From the NCBI GenBank assembly GCA_035317605.1, contig DATHGT010000197.1, positions 5,379 to 69,378 on the forward strand: a stretch of DNA of 64,000 nucleotides, in the 5' to 3' direction. Each line of letters begins with the position of its first letter. The first letter of the stretch is position 1. Origin of the DNA: DATHGT01 sp035317605 (GTDB lineage: Bacteria > Methylomirabilota > Methylomirabilia > Rokubacteriales > CSP1-6). The position numbers and the translations under genes were made by a program. Positions 1 to 8,368 of this stretch are shown piece after piece. Below the pieces are notes generated by a model, which ran no database searches, had not been told where the DNA came from, and saw only the letters and a program-made list of their open reading frames with translations.

Positions 1-262
1 CGTGCTCGCCTTCCACCGCGCGCAGCACCGCCCCCACCGTGATCTCCTCGGGCGGGCGGGTCAGGTGATAGCCGCCCGACGAGCCGCGCTTGGAGGTGAG
101 GAGGCCCGACCGCTTCAGCGCGAGCAGGACCTGCTCGAGATAACGCTGCGGAATCGCCTGGCGGGCGGCGATGTCCTGGATGGGGATCAGCTCGGCCCGC
201 TGGTGCATGGCCAGGTCCAGCACCGCCTTGATCGCGTATTCGGCCTTGGCCGAGACCCGCAT
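1..262 (-). CDS. Rrf2-family transcriptional regulator (3' end cut by window edge)
   Basis: The 87 visible residues form the N-terminal winged helix of the Rrf2 family (IscR, CymR, NsrR): it opens MRVSAKAEYAIKAV, has the QRYLEQVL recognition-helix segment and the SKRGSSGGYHL wing. The Fe-S cysteines of IscR/NsrR would lie beyond the window edge, so cluster binding cannot be judged. The ATG is at 262, 15 nt after the hemB stop, so it is probably the last gene of the heme operon and may link iron-sulfur, redox or cysteine status to heme synthesis (inference). Confidence 0.85.
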   Translation of the reverse strand, partial: MRVSAKAEYAIKAVLDLAMHQRAELIPIQDIAARQAIPQRYLEQVLLALKRSGLLTSKRGSSGGYHLTRPPEEITVGAVLRAVEGEH

Positions 263-277
263 GGCGCCGCGTCCGGC

Positions 278-1264
278 TCAGGCCTCGCCGCCGTGCTCGA
301 GCACGCGCGCGGCGTCCTTGGCGAAGTAGGTGATCACGATGTCGGCGCCGGCGCGACGGATCGAGGTCAGGGCCTCCATCATCGCCCGCTTCTCGTCGAG
401 CCAGCCGAGCTGGCCGGCGGCCTTGATCATCGCGTACTCGCCGGAGACCGAGTAGGCGGCCAGCGGCAGGCCGAAGTCCGCCTTGGCCCGCGAGATGATG
501 TCGAGATACGGCAAGGCCGGCTTCACCATGATGATGTCCGCGCCCTCGTCGACGTCCAGCGCGATCTCGCGCATGGCCTCGATGCCGTTGGCCGGATCCA
601 TCTGATACCCGCGGCGGTCGCCGAACTGCGGCGCCGAGCCGGCCGCCTCGCGGAACGGTCCGTAGAAGGCCGAGGCGTACTTCGCCGAATACGCCATGAT
701 CGGGGTGTCGATGTAGCTCGCCTCGTCCAGGGCCTCGCGGATGGCGGCGACCCGACCGTCCATCATGTCCGACGGGGCCACCACGTCGGCGCCGGCCTCG
801 GCGTGGGACACCGCCGTCCGCGCCAGCAGCTCCAGGGTGGGATCGTTGCGCACGGTGCCGTCCTCGACGATCCCGCAGTGCCCGTGGCTGGTGTACTCGC
901 ACAGGCACACATCGGTGATCACCAGCAGGTCGGGGACCCTGTCCTTCACCGCCCGCACCGCCTGCTGGATGATGCCGTCCTCCGCGTACGCCTCGGACGC
1001 GCGCGCGTCCTTCTCGGCGGGCACGCCGAAGAGCAGGATCGCGGGGATGCCCATGCCGGCCGCGTCCTTGGCTTCCTTCAGCAGCTCGTCGATGGACACC
1101 CGGAACTGGCCGGGCATGGCCGAGATCGGCTCGCGCACGGAGCGCCCGTGAGTCACGAAGAGCGGATAGACGAAGTCGTCGACGCTGAGCGTTGTCTCGC
1201 GCACCATCCGCCGCAAGAGCGGCTTCTCACGCAACCGTCGGGGACGAAACACCATGTGCGCCAT
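278..1264 (-). CDS. hemB: Delta-aminolevulinic acid dehydratase (porphobilinogen synthase)
   Basis: Condenses two 5-aminolevulinate molecules to porphobilinogen in the cytoplasm. The 328-residue length is normal. The two Schiff-base lysines are visible, K195 in MAYSAKYASAFYGPF and K248 in IMVKPALPYLD. Cysteines C120, C122 and C130 in DVCLCEYTSHGHCG form the catalytic-zinc site, so this is a zinc-type enzyme. It lies 12 nt downstream of hemD. The start MAHMVF has an in-frame alternative ATG three codons later. Confidence 0.97.
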   Translation of the reverse strand: MAHMVFRPRRLREKPLLRRMVRETTLSVDDFVYPLFVTHGRSVREPISAMPGQFRVSIDELLKEAKDAAGMGIPAILLFGVPAEKDARASEAYAEDGIIQQAVRAVKDRVPDLLVITDVCLCEYTSHGHCGIVEDGTVRNDPTLELLARTAVSHAEAGADVVAPSDMMDGRVAAIREALDEASYIDTPIMAYSAKYASAFYGPFREAAGSAPQFGDRRGYQMDPANGIEAMREIALDVDEGADIIMVKPALPYLDIISRAKADFGLPLAAYSVSGEYAMIKAAGQLGWLDEKRAMMEALTSIRRAGADIVITYFAKDAARVLEHGGEA

Positions 1265-1276
1265 GCTGAGCTCCTT

Positions 1277-2086
1277 TCACGTGCGCGACGGCGCGCCGGC
1301 TCGGGCTCCGAAATGCCGGGCCAGCGCCCTCGCGAGCGCGGGGATCGTGTAGTCGGATGGCATCACGGTCGTGGTCAAGCCGTGCTCGGCGGCGGTGGCC
1401 GCGGTGATCGGGCCGATCGAGGCCACGGTCACACCCGCGAACCAGGCCCGTCGCTCGTCGTCGGTGAAGAGTCGGGCGAAGTTGCGCGCGGTCGACGAGC
1501 TCGTAAAGGTCAGGGCGTCGACCTCGTGGGCGGCCAGGGCGGCCCGGAGCACGCCGGACACCTCGCCGGGCGGACGCGTGCGATAAGCCGCGATCTCGGT
1601 GACCTCGGCGCCGAGCCGTCGCAGCTCGGTGACGAGCACGTCGCGGGTCTCGGCGGCGCGGGGCAGCAGGATCCGATCCCCGATGGCCACGAGGCCGCGC
1701 AGCCGCTCGACGAGGCCCTCGGCGCGATACTCGCCCGGCACGACGTCGGCGCGAACGCCGCGCGCCTCGAGGGCCGCCGCGGTGGCCGGGCCGATGGCCG
1801 CCATTCGGATACCACCGAAGGTCGACCATCCGCGGCCGACAGCACGCAGGCGTTCGTCGACCATGAGGACGCCGTTGACGCTCGTGAACGCGACCCAGGT
1901 GAAGCGAGAGGCGTCGGCGAGGGCCGCGTCGAGCGGCGCCCAGCTCTCCGGCGGCTCGATGACGATGGTGGGCGCTTCGATCACGCGCGCGCCGTCGCTC
2001 TCGAGCAGCGCGGTGAACGCGCCGGCCTGCTCGGCAGCGCGCGTGACCACGATGGTCCGGCCGTCGAGCGGACGGGGCGCGCTCAT
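1277..2086 (-). CDS. hemD: Uroporphyrinogen-III synthase
   Basis: Closes and inverts ring D of hydroxymethylbilane to give uroporphyrinogen III. The family is poorly conserved, but the two-domain pattern is clear: an N-terminal DGRTIVVTRAAEQA, a central IGPATAAALEARGVRADVVP and a C-terminal FTSSSTARNF plus IGPITAATAAEHGL. I chose ATG 2086 (MSAPRPLDG, 269 aa) because it overlaps the hemC stop as ATGA, typical of translational coupling. An in-frame ATG nine bases upstream (2095) is the alternative; the longer open frame upstream of that is only hemC in another frame. Confidence 0.92.
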   Translation of the reverse strand: MSAPRPLDGRTIVVTRAAEQAGAFTALLESDGARVIEAPTIVIEPPESWAPLDAALADASRFTWVAFTSVNGVLMVDERLRAVGRGWSTFGGIRMAAIGPATAAALEARGVRADVVPGEYRAEGLVERLRGLVAIGDRILLPRAAETRDVLVTELRRLGAEVTEIAAYRTRPPGEVSGVLRAALAAHEVDALTFTSSSTARNFARLFTDDERRAWFAGVTVASIGPITAATAAEHGLTTTVMPSDYTIPALARALARHFGARAGAPSRT

Positions 2087-3018
2087 GGCGACCATCGCGT
2101 TGGTTGGAGCGGAGTGAGCGCCTCCGCGCCGCGCTCCAGCAGTAGCTCCGCGAGCCCGCGCCCGATCGCCTCGGCGTCGCCGGGCGCTCCCCCCGCGTCG
2201 GCGCGCAGCACCTGGCGGCCGTCCTCGCTCGCCACGAGGGCGCTCATGAAGAGCCGCGGACGCTCCACGAGCCCCACCAGGGTGGCGTGAGCGGCCATCG
2301 GGGTGTGGCACGAGGCCCCGAGCCGTCTCAGATAGGCGCGCTCCGCCCGCGCGCACGTCTCGGTGAGCGGATCGTTCAAGCCGGCCACGAGGTCGCGGAT
2401 CGCTCCGTCGCCGTCGCGGATCTCGAGGGCGAGGATCCCCTGCCCCACGGCCGGCACGAACGTCTCCACGTCGAGCCGGCACACGTGAGGGGGATCCAGC
2501 GCGAGGCGGCGGAGACCGGCCGCCGCCAGCACCACCGCGTCGCACTCGCGGGAGGCCAGCTTGGCGAGCCGGGTGTCGACGTTACCCCGGAGCGGGACCA
2601 CCGAAAGATCGGACCGCGCGGCGAGCAGCAGCGCCCGGCGGCGGAGACTGGAGGTTCCGATCACGGCGCCGGCGGGCAGCTCGTCGAGGCCGGCCGCGGT
2701 GCGCGTGACGAGCACGTCGCACGGGTCTTCGCGCGGCGGAAACGCGGCCAGCGCGAGACCGTCGGGCGTGTCGGCCGGCAAGTCCTTGAGGCTGTGCACC
2801 GCGAGGTCCACGCGCCGGGCCAGCAACGCCTTCTCGATCTCCCGCACGAAGAGCCCCTTGCCCCCGACGTCCGCGAGCCGCGCGTCCTGGCGCCGGTCGC
2901 CTTCGGTGCGCATCGACACGATCTCGACCCGCGCCCCCACCTCGCGCAGCGCGGCGGCCACGGAGCCGGCCTGGGCCAGGGCGAGCGCGCTGCCCCGCGT
3001 GCCGATCCGGACCTTCAT
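2083..3018 (-). CDS. hemC: Hydroxymethylbilane synthase (porphobilinogen deaminase)
   Basis: Polymerises four porphobilinogens into hydroxymethylbilane. The start MKVRIGTRGSALALAQ is the family hallmark; the catalytic aspartate is D79 in HSLKDLP, and GTSSLRRRA is the arginine-rich substrate site. The cysteine carrying the dipyrromethane cofactor is C237 in RRLGASCHTP, where GGCQVP is more usual; the cysteine itself is kept. Length 311 aa is normal. The ATG overlaps the hemA stop as ATGA, and the stop overlaps the hemD start in the same way. Confidence 0.97.
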   Translation of the reverse strand: MKVRIGTRGSALALAQAGSVAAALREVGARVEIVSMRTEGDRRQDARLADVGGKGLFVREIEKALLARRVDLAVHSLKDLPADTPDGLALAAFPPREDPCDVLVTRTAAGLDELPAGAVIGTSSLRRRALLLAARSDLSVVPLRGNVDTRLAKLASRECDAVVLAAAGLRRLALDPPHVCRLDVETFVPAVGQGILALEIRDGDGAIRDLVAGLNDPLTETCARAERAYLRRLGASCHTPMAAHATLVGLVERPRLFMSALVASEDGRQVLRADAGGAPGDAEAIGRGLAELLLERGAEALTPLQPTRWSP

Positions 3019-4286
3019 CGCGACGGGCGCAGGCCGAACAGCTCGTGCACCAGCTCGGTCCAGGAGCGTCCGGCGCCGGCGCGCGAGGACTGGCGCAGCT
3101 TGGTGATCGGCGCGTGGAGGATCTTGTTCACGATCGCGGTCGACAGCGCTTCGAGGGCCGCCCGCGTCTCCGGCGACGCCTCCGGGATCCGGGCCAGCGC
3201 CTTCTGGACTTCGCCCGCGCGGATGCCCTCCAGCCGCTCGCGCAGCGACACGATGGTGGGGATCACTTCCACGTCGGCGAGGCGGGCGCGGAACTTGGCG
3301 ACCTCACGCTCGACGAGGGCTTCCGCGCGCTGGGCCTCGCGCGCCCGCTCGCGGAGGTTGGCGTCGACCACCTGCTTGAGGTCGTCGATGTCGTAGCAGT
3401 AGACGTCGTCGAGGGTGTCCGCGCTGGCCTCGACGTCGCGCGGCACCGCGATGTCGATGAAGAACAGCGGGCGATTGCGCCGCCCGTGCGTGGCCCGCTC
3501 GACCATCTCGCGGCTGATCACCGGCTCGGGCGCTCCGGTGGACGTGATCACGATGTCGACGCTGGCCAGGGCCGTGGGCAGCTCGTCGAACGGGACGGCG
3601 GTCCCCGCGAGCGCGCGGGCCAGTTCCTGGGCGCGGGCCAGCGTGCGGTTGGTGACGTAGATCGGAAACGCGCCCTGCTCCACGAGGTGACGCGCGGCCA
3701 GCTCGCTCATCTCGCCCGCGCCCACGACGAGCACGGCCTTGCCGGAGAGGCCGGCGAAGATCTTGCGGGCCAGCTCGACGGCCGCGAACGAGACCGAGAC
3801 CGCGTGGCGGCCGATCTCCGTCTCCGTGCGGACTCGCTTGGCCACCGCGAAGGCCTGGGTGAACAGCGTGTGGAGGGTCGGGCCCACGGTCTGGCAGGAC
3901 TGGGCCAGCGCGAAGGCGTCCTTCACCTGGCCCAGGATCTGGGGCTCGCCGATCAGCATCGAGTCGAGGCTCGCGCTCACCCGGAAGACGTGCTGCACGG
4001 CCTCGGCGTCGAGGTGCGTGTAGAGCAGCGGCTCGACGGTCGCGGGATCGAGTCCCCGGTTCCGGCAGAGACGGCGAAAGGCGACGGATCGCGCTTCGCC
4101 GGGGACGTCGGCCACGGCGTAGACCTCCACGCGGTTGCAGGTCGAGATCACCACGACCTCGTCGACCACGCCGGCGTCCTGCACGTCGCGGAGCAGCTCC
4201 CGCAGCTTGTCTTCCTCGACGGCCAGCGTCTCGCGCAGCTCGACCGGGGCCGTGCGGTGGTTCAGGCCGGCGACGAAGAGCGCCAT
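3015..4286 (-). CDS. hemA: Glutamyl-tRNA reductase
   Basis: Reduces glutamyl-tRNA(Glu) to glutamate-1-semialdehyde with NADPH, the first committed step of C5-pathway heme synthesis. It has GLNHRTAPVELRE at the N-terminus, the catalytic C50 in ISTCNRVEVYAV, a Rossmann NADPH site near residues 186-196 (VVGAGEMSELA) and DIAVPRDV after it; the C-terminal dimerisation helix ends the 423-aa protein. ATG 4286 shares one base with the upstream ccsA/hemX stop. Glutamate-1-semialdehyde aminomutase (hemL) is not in the window. Confidence 0.97.
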   Translation of the reverse strand: MALFVAGLNHRTAPVELRETLAVEEDKLRELLRDVQDAGVVDEVVVISTCNRVEVYAVADVPGEARSVAFRRLCRNRGLDPATVEPLLYTHLDAEAVQHVFRVSASLDSMLIGEPQILGQVKDAFALAQSCQTVGPTLHTLFTQAFAVAKRVRTETEIGRHAVSVSFAAVELARKIFAGLSGKAVLVVGAGEMSELAARHLVEQGAFPIYVTNRTLARAQELARALAGTAVPFDELPTALASVDIVITSTGAPEPVISREMVERATHGRRNRPLFFIDIAVPRDVEASADTLDDVYCYDIDDLKQVVDANLRERAREAQRAEALVEREVAKFRARLADVEVIPTIVSLRERLEGIRAGEVQKALARIPEASPETRAALEALSTAIVNKILHAPITKLRQSSRAGAGRSWTELVHELFGLRPSR

Positions 4287-5095
4287 CAGGAGCCGTGACG
4301 TCCGGGAAGGAAGAGGCCCGCCCCCAGCGTCACCACGAGCGCGGCGAAGCCGACCACCGCGAAGTACGCGGCGCGGCGACCGTGCCAGCCGGCCGCCGCC
4401 CGTCCGGCCAGCGTGGCCGCGTAGATCGTCCACGCCACGAACGAGAACAGGGCCAGCGGATCGAACGCGAACAGGCTCCCCCACGCCGTCCCCGCCCACA
4501 ACGCGCCCAGGATCAGCCCCACGGTCAGGAAGGGAAATCCCAGCGCGAGCGTGCGATAGGTCAGCCGATCGAGCGTCTCGAGCGCCGGCAAGCGGTAGTA
4601 GAACGCGCCGAGACGTTTGGTCCTGAGCTGATGCTCCTGCAGGAGATACATCACCGCGCCCGCGAAGTTGAGGACGAACGCGGCGATCCCGACGGTGGCC
4701 AGTGTGATGTGGACCCAGATCCAAGCGCTCCCGAGCGTCGGACCGATCTGCGCCAGGCCCGCCGAGCGGATGATCGTCTTCAGACTCAGCACGACGACGA
4801 TCGGCAACACGAAGGCGCCCAGGACCTTCACCTGGTAGCGGCGCTCGATCCACAGCTGGACCAGCACCACGACCCAAACCGCTGTCGATACCGAGTCGGG
4901 GACCGTGCCGATTGGCGGGCGTCCCGTCTGGATCGCCAGGGCGATCAACCCGAGCGTGTGTAACGCCCAGGCGGCCGCCGTCGCCAGCGAGGCCAGCCGA
5001 TGGACGAATTCCTCTCGCTGGATCAGATAGGCGAGGGCGAGACCGGTGGCACAGACGTACCCGACCACGGCGAGGTTGAGGACCGATGCGTACAT
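4286..5095 (-). CDS. CcsA/HemX-family integral membrane protein, first gene of the heme operon
   Basis: 269 aa with about eight hydrophobic segments and a cytochrome c assembly (CcsA/CcmF/HemX) fold. The tryptophan-rich heme-handling motif is recognisable but degenerate (ALWAGTAWGSLFAFDPL around residues 195-215). In Bacillus a homologue, HemX, sits beside hemA and affects HemA levels, whereas true CcsA ligates heme to apocytochromes. Position directly before hemA favours the HemX role, but the sequence does not decide. ATG 5095 was chosen because the longer upstream frame is non-coding. The 79 bp to the next gene hold only possible promoter DNA. Confidence 0.85.
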   Translation of the reverse strand: MYASVLNLAVVGYVCATGLALAYLIQREEFVHRLASLATAAAWALHTLGLIALAIQTGRPPIGTVPDSVSTAVWVVVLVQLWIERRYQVKVLGAFVLPIVVVLSLKTIIRSAGLAQIGPTLGSAWIWVHITLATVGIAAFVLNFAGAVMYLLQEHQLRTKRLGAFYYRLPALETLDRLTYRTLALGFPFLTVGLILGALWAGTAWGSLFAFDPLALFSFVAWTIYAATLAGRAAAGWHGRRAAYFAVVGFAALVVTLGAGLFLPGRHGS

Positions 5096-5174
5096 AGACG
5101 TTACGTTCTCAGCGTATCGGACTTTAGCACAATTCCGATGGGTTAAAGGGTCGCGGGCACGCCCAGGCGAGCCG

Positions 5175-5792
5175 TCATGGCTGCGCGGCGTGGCGTCGAA
5201 TGAGATCGGCGAAGTCTTCCGCCGGAAGCTTCTCGGCCCAGTCGGACGCCCCGGGGTCGTGCAAAGGACCAGCGGCCGTGATGTCGACCGCCTCGGCCCG
5301 AGTCGTGAGCGTACGGAAGAGGTGAACGGTCGCTCCGCCCGGACGGCGGAGATGGAAGATGGGATCGATCGGAGAGCTCGGCCGGTGCTCGACGCGAGCG
5401 CCTGACGCGTCGTAGGTCGTCCACAGGGCGGCGATTCCATGAGCGGAGAGCACGCGGGCGCGCACGGAGTCCTCGGCCGGAAGCGACCCGATGTCCGTGA
5501 GCCTCGGGCCGTAGTAGATCGGCACCGAGGCCTCTTCGATGGCGAGATCCCACGGGAGTGGCGATCCAACTCGGTCCAGCGTCACTTTGCTCGCCTCGCC
5601 GATCCAGTAAAGTGCGCCGGGCAGCGGTTCGCGATGCTCGAGCGCGTACGCCGCCCGACGCGCTTCGTCGTCACCCATCCAGAACAGGTCGCCGCGGTAG
5701 AGGTCGGGCCACGCCTCGATCAATAGGCCCGGCAGCTCGCGGCGCCGTCGCGCGATCTCTCCGTCGTCGCTGACCAGATAGACGCGGCCCAT
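5175..5792 (-). CDS. Uncharacterised protein at the end of the formate dehydrogenase cluster
   Basis: 205 aa starting MGRVYLVSDDGEI. I do not recognise a family. It is soluble, without signal peptide, membrane helix or cysteine cluster, and rich in short charged and aromatic stretches (IYYGPRLTDIGSL). ATG 5792 lies 14 nt after the fdhE stop, so it is probably co-transcribed with fdhE and may be a lineage-specific maturation or accessory factor (inference from position only). It ends 79 bp before the heme operon start. Confidence 0.7.
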   Translation of the reverse strand: MGRVYLVSDDGEIARRRRELPGLLIEAWPDLYRGDLFWMGDDEARRAAYALEHREPLPGALYWIGEASKVTLDRVGSPLPWDLAIEEASVPIYYGPRLTDIGSLPAEDSVRARVLSAHGIAALWTTYDASGARVEHRPSSPIDPIFHLRRPGGATVHLFRTLTTRAEAVDITAAGPLHDPGASDWAEKLPAEDFADLIRRHAAQP

Positions 5793-5806
5793 ACGGCGCG
5801 GGCAGA

Positions 5807-6649
5807 TTACTCGGCCGGTGGGACCAGCTGGATCAGCGTCGGGATCGGGCGCCAGAACTCCTGGCGGTGCGCGATGAGATCGAGATGGGGCGAGCCCCAA
5901 TCCTCGACCAGGCCACAACCGGTGTTCCAGCGCACGCGATGGTCGAGCTCCTTGACGTAACCACGGCATGACCGGCAGGCGCTGACGGCGTATCCCTCGT
6001 CCGGGCCCTCGGCCATCAGCCGGACGAAGTCCGCCGCGGCCCGGGTGCCGCAGAACGGGCACGCGAGACGGGCAAACGTCCAGCCGGTGCCGCACACATG
6101 ACAGATGAGCTGTCGGCGCCCGTCCTCGAGCAGATCGGCGAAGCCCGGGGGGGCGCCACAGCACGGGCAAATCCCCAGGTCCCACCCGCTGTCCTCGATG
6201 TACTCGCGGCAGTCGGCGAAGTACGCGTCGAGCGCCGGCCGCAGACCGACCACGGCCAGGAACGCCAGAGCGTCCTGCGAGAGCTGGGAGCGCTCCTGGA
6301 CTTCGATGGAGGCGATCCGGCCGCGCTCCGGGAACAACGCGGTCGGCCCGATCTCGCCGTGGTCCCACGCCCCGGCGAATTCCCGCACGTCTTCCTCGAA
6401 GAGCGCAAGAACTTCCAGGCCGGAGTCGAGCAGGCTCTCCAGACTGTCAGGCGCGATGCTCGGCGATGCCTGGGCCAGCAAGGGCGCGCCCTTCGACCAA
6501 CAGGCGCGGCACGCCTCGGCACTCCAGCGAAGGGGCGCGGGCCGCTCACCCTGCCATTCGGCCCACGCCCGAAACACCCGACTGAGCGGCTCCAGCGTCT
6601 CGTGGAAGGTCGGCCGGCGTTGGAGCAGGCCCTCCCACTCGGTGAGCAA
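5807..6649 (-). CDS. fdhE: FdhE-like formate dehydrogenase accessory protein
   Basis: FdhE proteins assist assembly or activation of Tat-exported formate dehydrogenases and bind iron through rubredoxin-like CxxC pairs. Four such pairs are visible in the C-terminal half: CPCC, CHVC, CPFC and CRSC. The helical N-terminal half (EWEGLLQRRPTF to FAGAW) fits the family, and about 280 aa is close to normal. No ATG is available; I chose TTG at 6649 with GGAGG four bases before it. The exact start is uncertain. It lies 11 nt downstream of nrfD. Confidence 0.88.
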   Translation of the reverse strand: MLTEWEGLLQRRPTFHETLEPLSRVFRAWAEWQGERPAPLRWSAEACRACWSKGAPLLAQASPSIAPDSLESLLDSGLEVLALFEEDVREFAGAWDHGEIGPTALFPERGRIASIEVQERSQLSQDALAFLAVVGLRPALDAYFADCREYIEDSGWDLGICPCCGAPPGFADLLEDGRRQLICHVCGTGWTFARLACPFCGTRAAADFVRLMAEGPDEGYAVSACRSCRGYVKELDHRVRWNTGCGLVEDWGSPHLDLIAHRQEFWRPIPTLIQLVPPAE

Positions 6650-6660
6650 CGTCCCTCCGT

Positions 6661-7587
6661 CTACGATGCTTGTCCCGCCGCGATCAGGACGTATTTCACG
6701 AGGAAGCCCCCGACGAGGACGAGCGCCGACACCAGGGCCACCATTCCCGGCGCGCCCGCCCGCCGCTGAAGCACGAGGGGCACGACGATGCCGACGATCA
6801 CGGCGCCCAGCCAGAACGGAATGCTGTACGGTCCGGCCAGCAACCGACCCAAGGCCGCCGAGATCCCGGCGGAGCCGGCCATCTTGACCGAGACGACGAA
6901 CAGGATCAGCGCGATCAGCTCGACCACGAGCGCCATCGACGTGACGCGCATCACCCGCGTCAACCCCTCTCGCGCGCCGGCGCCGCGGAGCAGCGCGAGG
7001 ACCAGGGCAATCGCCGCACCACCCGTCGCGGCGCCCACGGCCAGGAAGATCGCGCCGAGCCAGTGAGCGTTGACGAAGAGCGGCCGGGCGGTGGCTCCGA
7101 GAAGCACGCCCGGATACGCGGCGATGAAGAACCCGAACACGCTGCCGACCAGGCCGACCACCGTGCGTAGACGGATCATGCTGCGGCCACCACGGTCCGT
7201 GAGAAACACGTCCAGCGCACAGAGGAACGTGCACAGTCCGAACACGAGCAGGGCCCAGGAGCCCGCGCTCATCGGCGAGAAGGGCTTCAGGTGGAGCGGC
7301 CCGACCGTCACCGCGCCCATGCCGATGGCGGTCGATGGCTTCGACACCATCAGCATGTGGAGGAACCGCGTGGGGTAACCGAGGTCGACGATGAGGAGGA
7401 TCGGGCACGGCAGGAGGGCGAGGAACGCCACGTAATAGCCGATCCGCACGATGTCCTGGTAGCGTCGGCCGTCGACGAGGTTGGCGATCGTGGCGATGAC
7501 GAACGCCCCGCCGGCCACGCCGCCGAGGAAGAAGTAGAGGTCGATCAGGAGCGGCCAGTTGGAGCTCTGGAGCAGTCCGGGTTCCAT
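6661..7587 (-). CDS. nrfD: NrfD-type membrane subunit of formate dehydrogenase
   Basis: 308 aa, about eight to nine transmembrane helices, opening with LYFFLGGVAGGAFVIATIANL, the NrfD/PsrC signature. NrfD proteins anchor a periplasmic molybdoenzyme plus ferredoxin-like subunit and pass electrons to quinone without heme. This subunit therefore replaces the cytochrome b of E. coli Fdn. The ATG at 7587 overlaps the fdhB stop by one base, supporting a stoichiometric FdhA-FdhB-NrfD complex. Confidence 0.92.
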   Translation of the reverse strand: MEPGLLQSSNWPLLIDLYFFLGGVAGGAFVIATIANLVDGRRYQDIVRIGYYVAFLALLPCPILLIVDLGYPTRFLHMLMVSKPSTAIGMGAVTVGPLHLKPFSPMSAGSWALLVFGLCTFLCALDVFLTDRGGRSMIRLRTVVGLVGSVFGFFIAAYPGVLLGATARPLFVNAHWLGAIFLAVGAATGGAAIALVLALLRGAGAREGLTRVMRVTSMALVVELIALILFVVSVKMAGSAGISAALGRLLAGPYSIPFWLGAVIVGIVVPLVLQRRAGAPGMVALVSALVLVGGFLVKYVLIAAGQAS

Positions 7588-8366
7588 CACGATCCTCCGG
7601 CGTCGTCGCCCCGGCCACGGAAGGCGAGCAGCGCGCCGAGCCCGACGGCGACGGCGGCACCGATGGAGAACAGCGAATCCATGACCACGTTTCGCTGGGG
7701 CAGCTTCGGCTGCTCGGGCAGACCGTACTTCGCCGGCTTGGCCAGGAGAAGGAAGAAGGCGTTCAGCCCGCCGAGCGCTCCCCCCTTGTCGGCCCCATAG
7801 AGCTGGGCGTCCTTGAAGCCCATCTTCTGGAGCTCGTCGACCCGCTTGCGCGCCTTGGCTTCCAGATCGTCGCGGAAGCCGAAGCGGATGGACTCGGTCG
7901 GACACGCCTTCGCGCACGCGGGACCGAGACCGTTGTGCAGGCGGTCGTTGCAGAAGGTGCACTTGGTGGCGGTCCCGGTATCGTGGTTGAACGAGACGAC
8001 TCCGAACGGGCACGCCGAAACGCAGTAGCGGCAGCCGTTGCAGATGTCCTGGTTGATGTTGACGGTGCCGTACTCCGTCCGATAGATCGCGCCGGTCGGA
8101 CACGCCTCGAGACAGCCCGCCTGGGCGCAATGCTTACAGACGTCCGACATCATGTGCCAGCGCATGCCGACCTTGTCGTCGCCGGGCTCCTCGAAGAACC
8201 GCACGAGTCGATAGCTCTTGTCGGTGAAGGTCGCGTGGTTCTGATAGCTGCCGGTCCACTCGGGCTCTTCGGGGGCGAGCTGGTTCCACTGCTTGCACGC
8301 CACCTGGCACGCGCGGCAGCCGATGCACAGCGAAACGTCCGTGAACATCGCGACGGTGCGGGCCAT
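7587..8366 (-). CDS. fdhB: Formate dehydrogenase iron-sulfur subunit (four [4Fe-4S] ferredoxin)
   Basis: Electron-transfer subunit between FdhA and the membrane. Sixteen cysteines fall in four clusters: CIGCRACQVAC, CKHCAQAGCLEAC, CNGCRYCVSAC and CTFCN...CAKAC. A C-terminal hydrophobic segment (SLFSIGAAVAVGLGALLAF) should anchor it in the membrane as in FdnH and HybA. No own signal peptide is seen, so it probably travels to the periplasm with FdhA. 259 aa; the start is two bases after the fdhA stop. Confidence 0.95.
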   Translation of the reverse strand: MARTVAMFTDVSLCIGCRACQVACKQWNQLAPEEPEWTGSYQNHATFTDKSYRLVRFFEEPGDDKVGMRWHMMSDVCKHCAQAGCLEACPTGAIYRTEYGTVNINQDICNGCRYCVSACPFGVVSFNHDTGTATKCTFCNDRLHNGLGPACAKACPTESIRFGFRDDLEAKARKRVDELQKMGFKDAQLYGADKGGALGGLNAFFLLLAKPAKYGLPEQPKLPQRNVVMDSLFSIGAAVAVGLGALLAFRGRGDDAGGS

Positions 8367-8368
8367 GG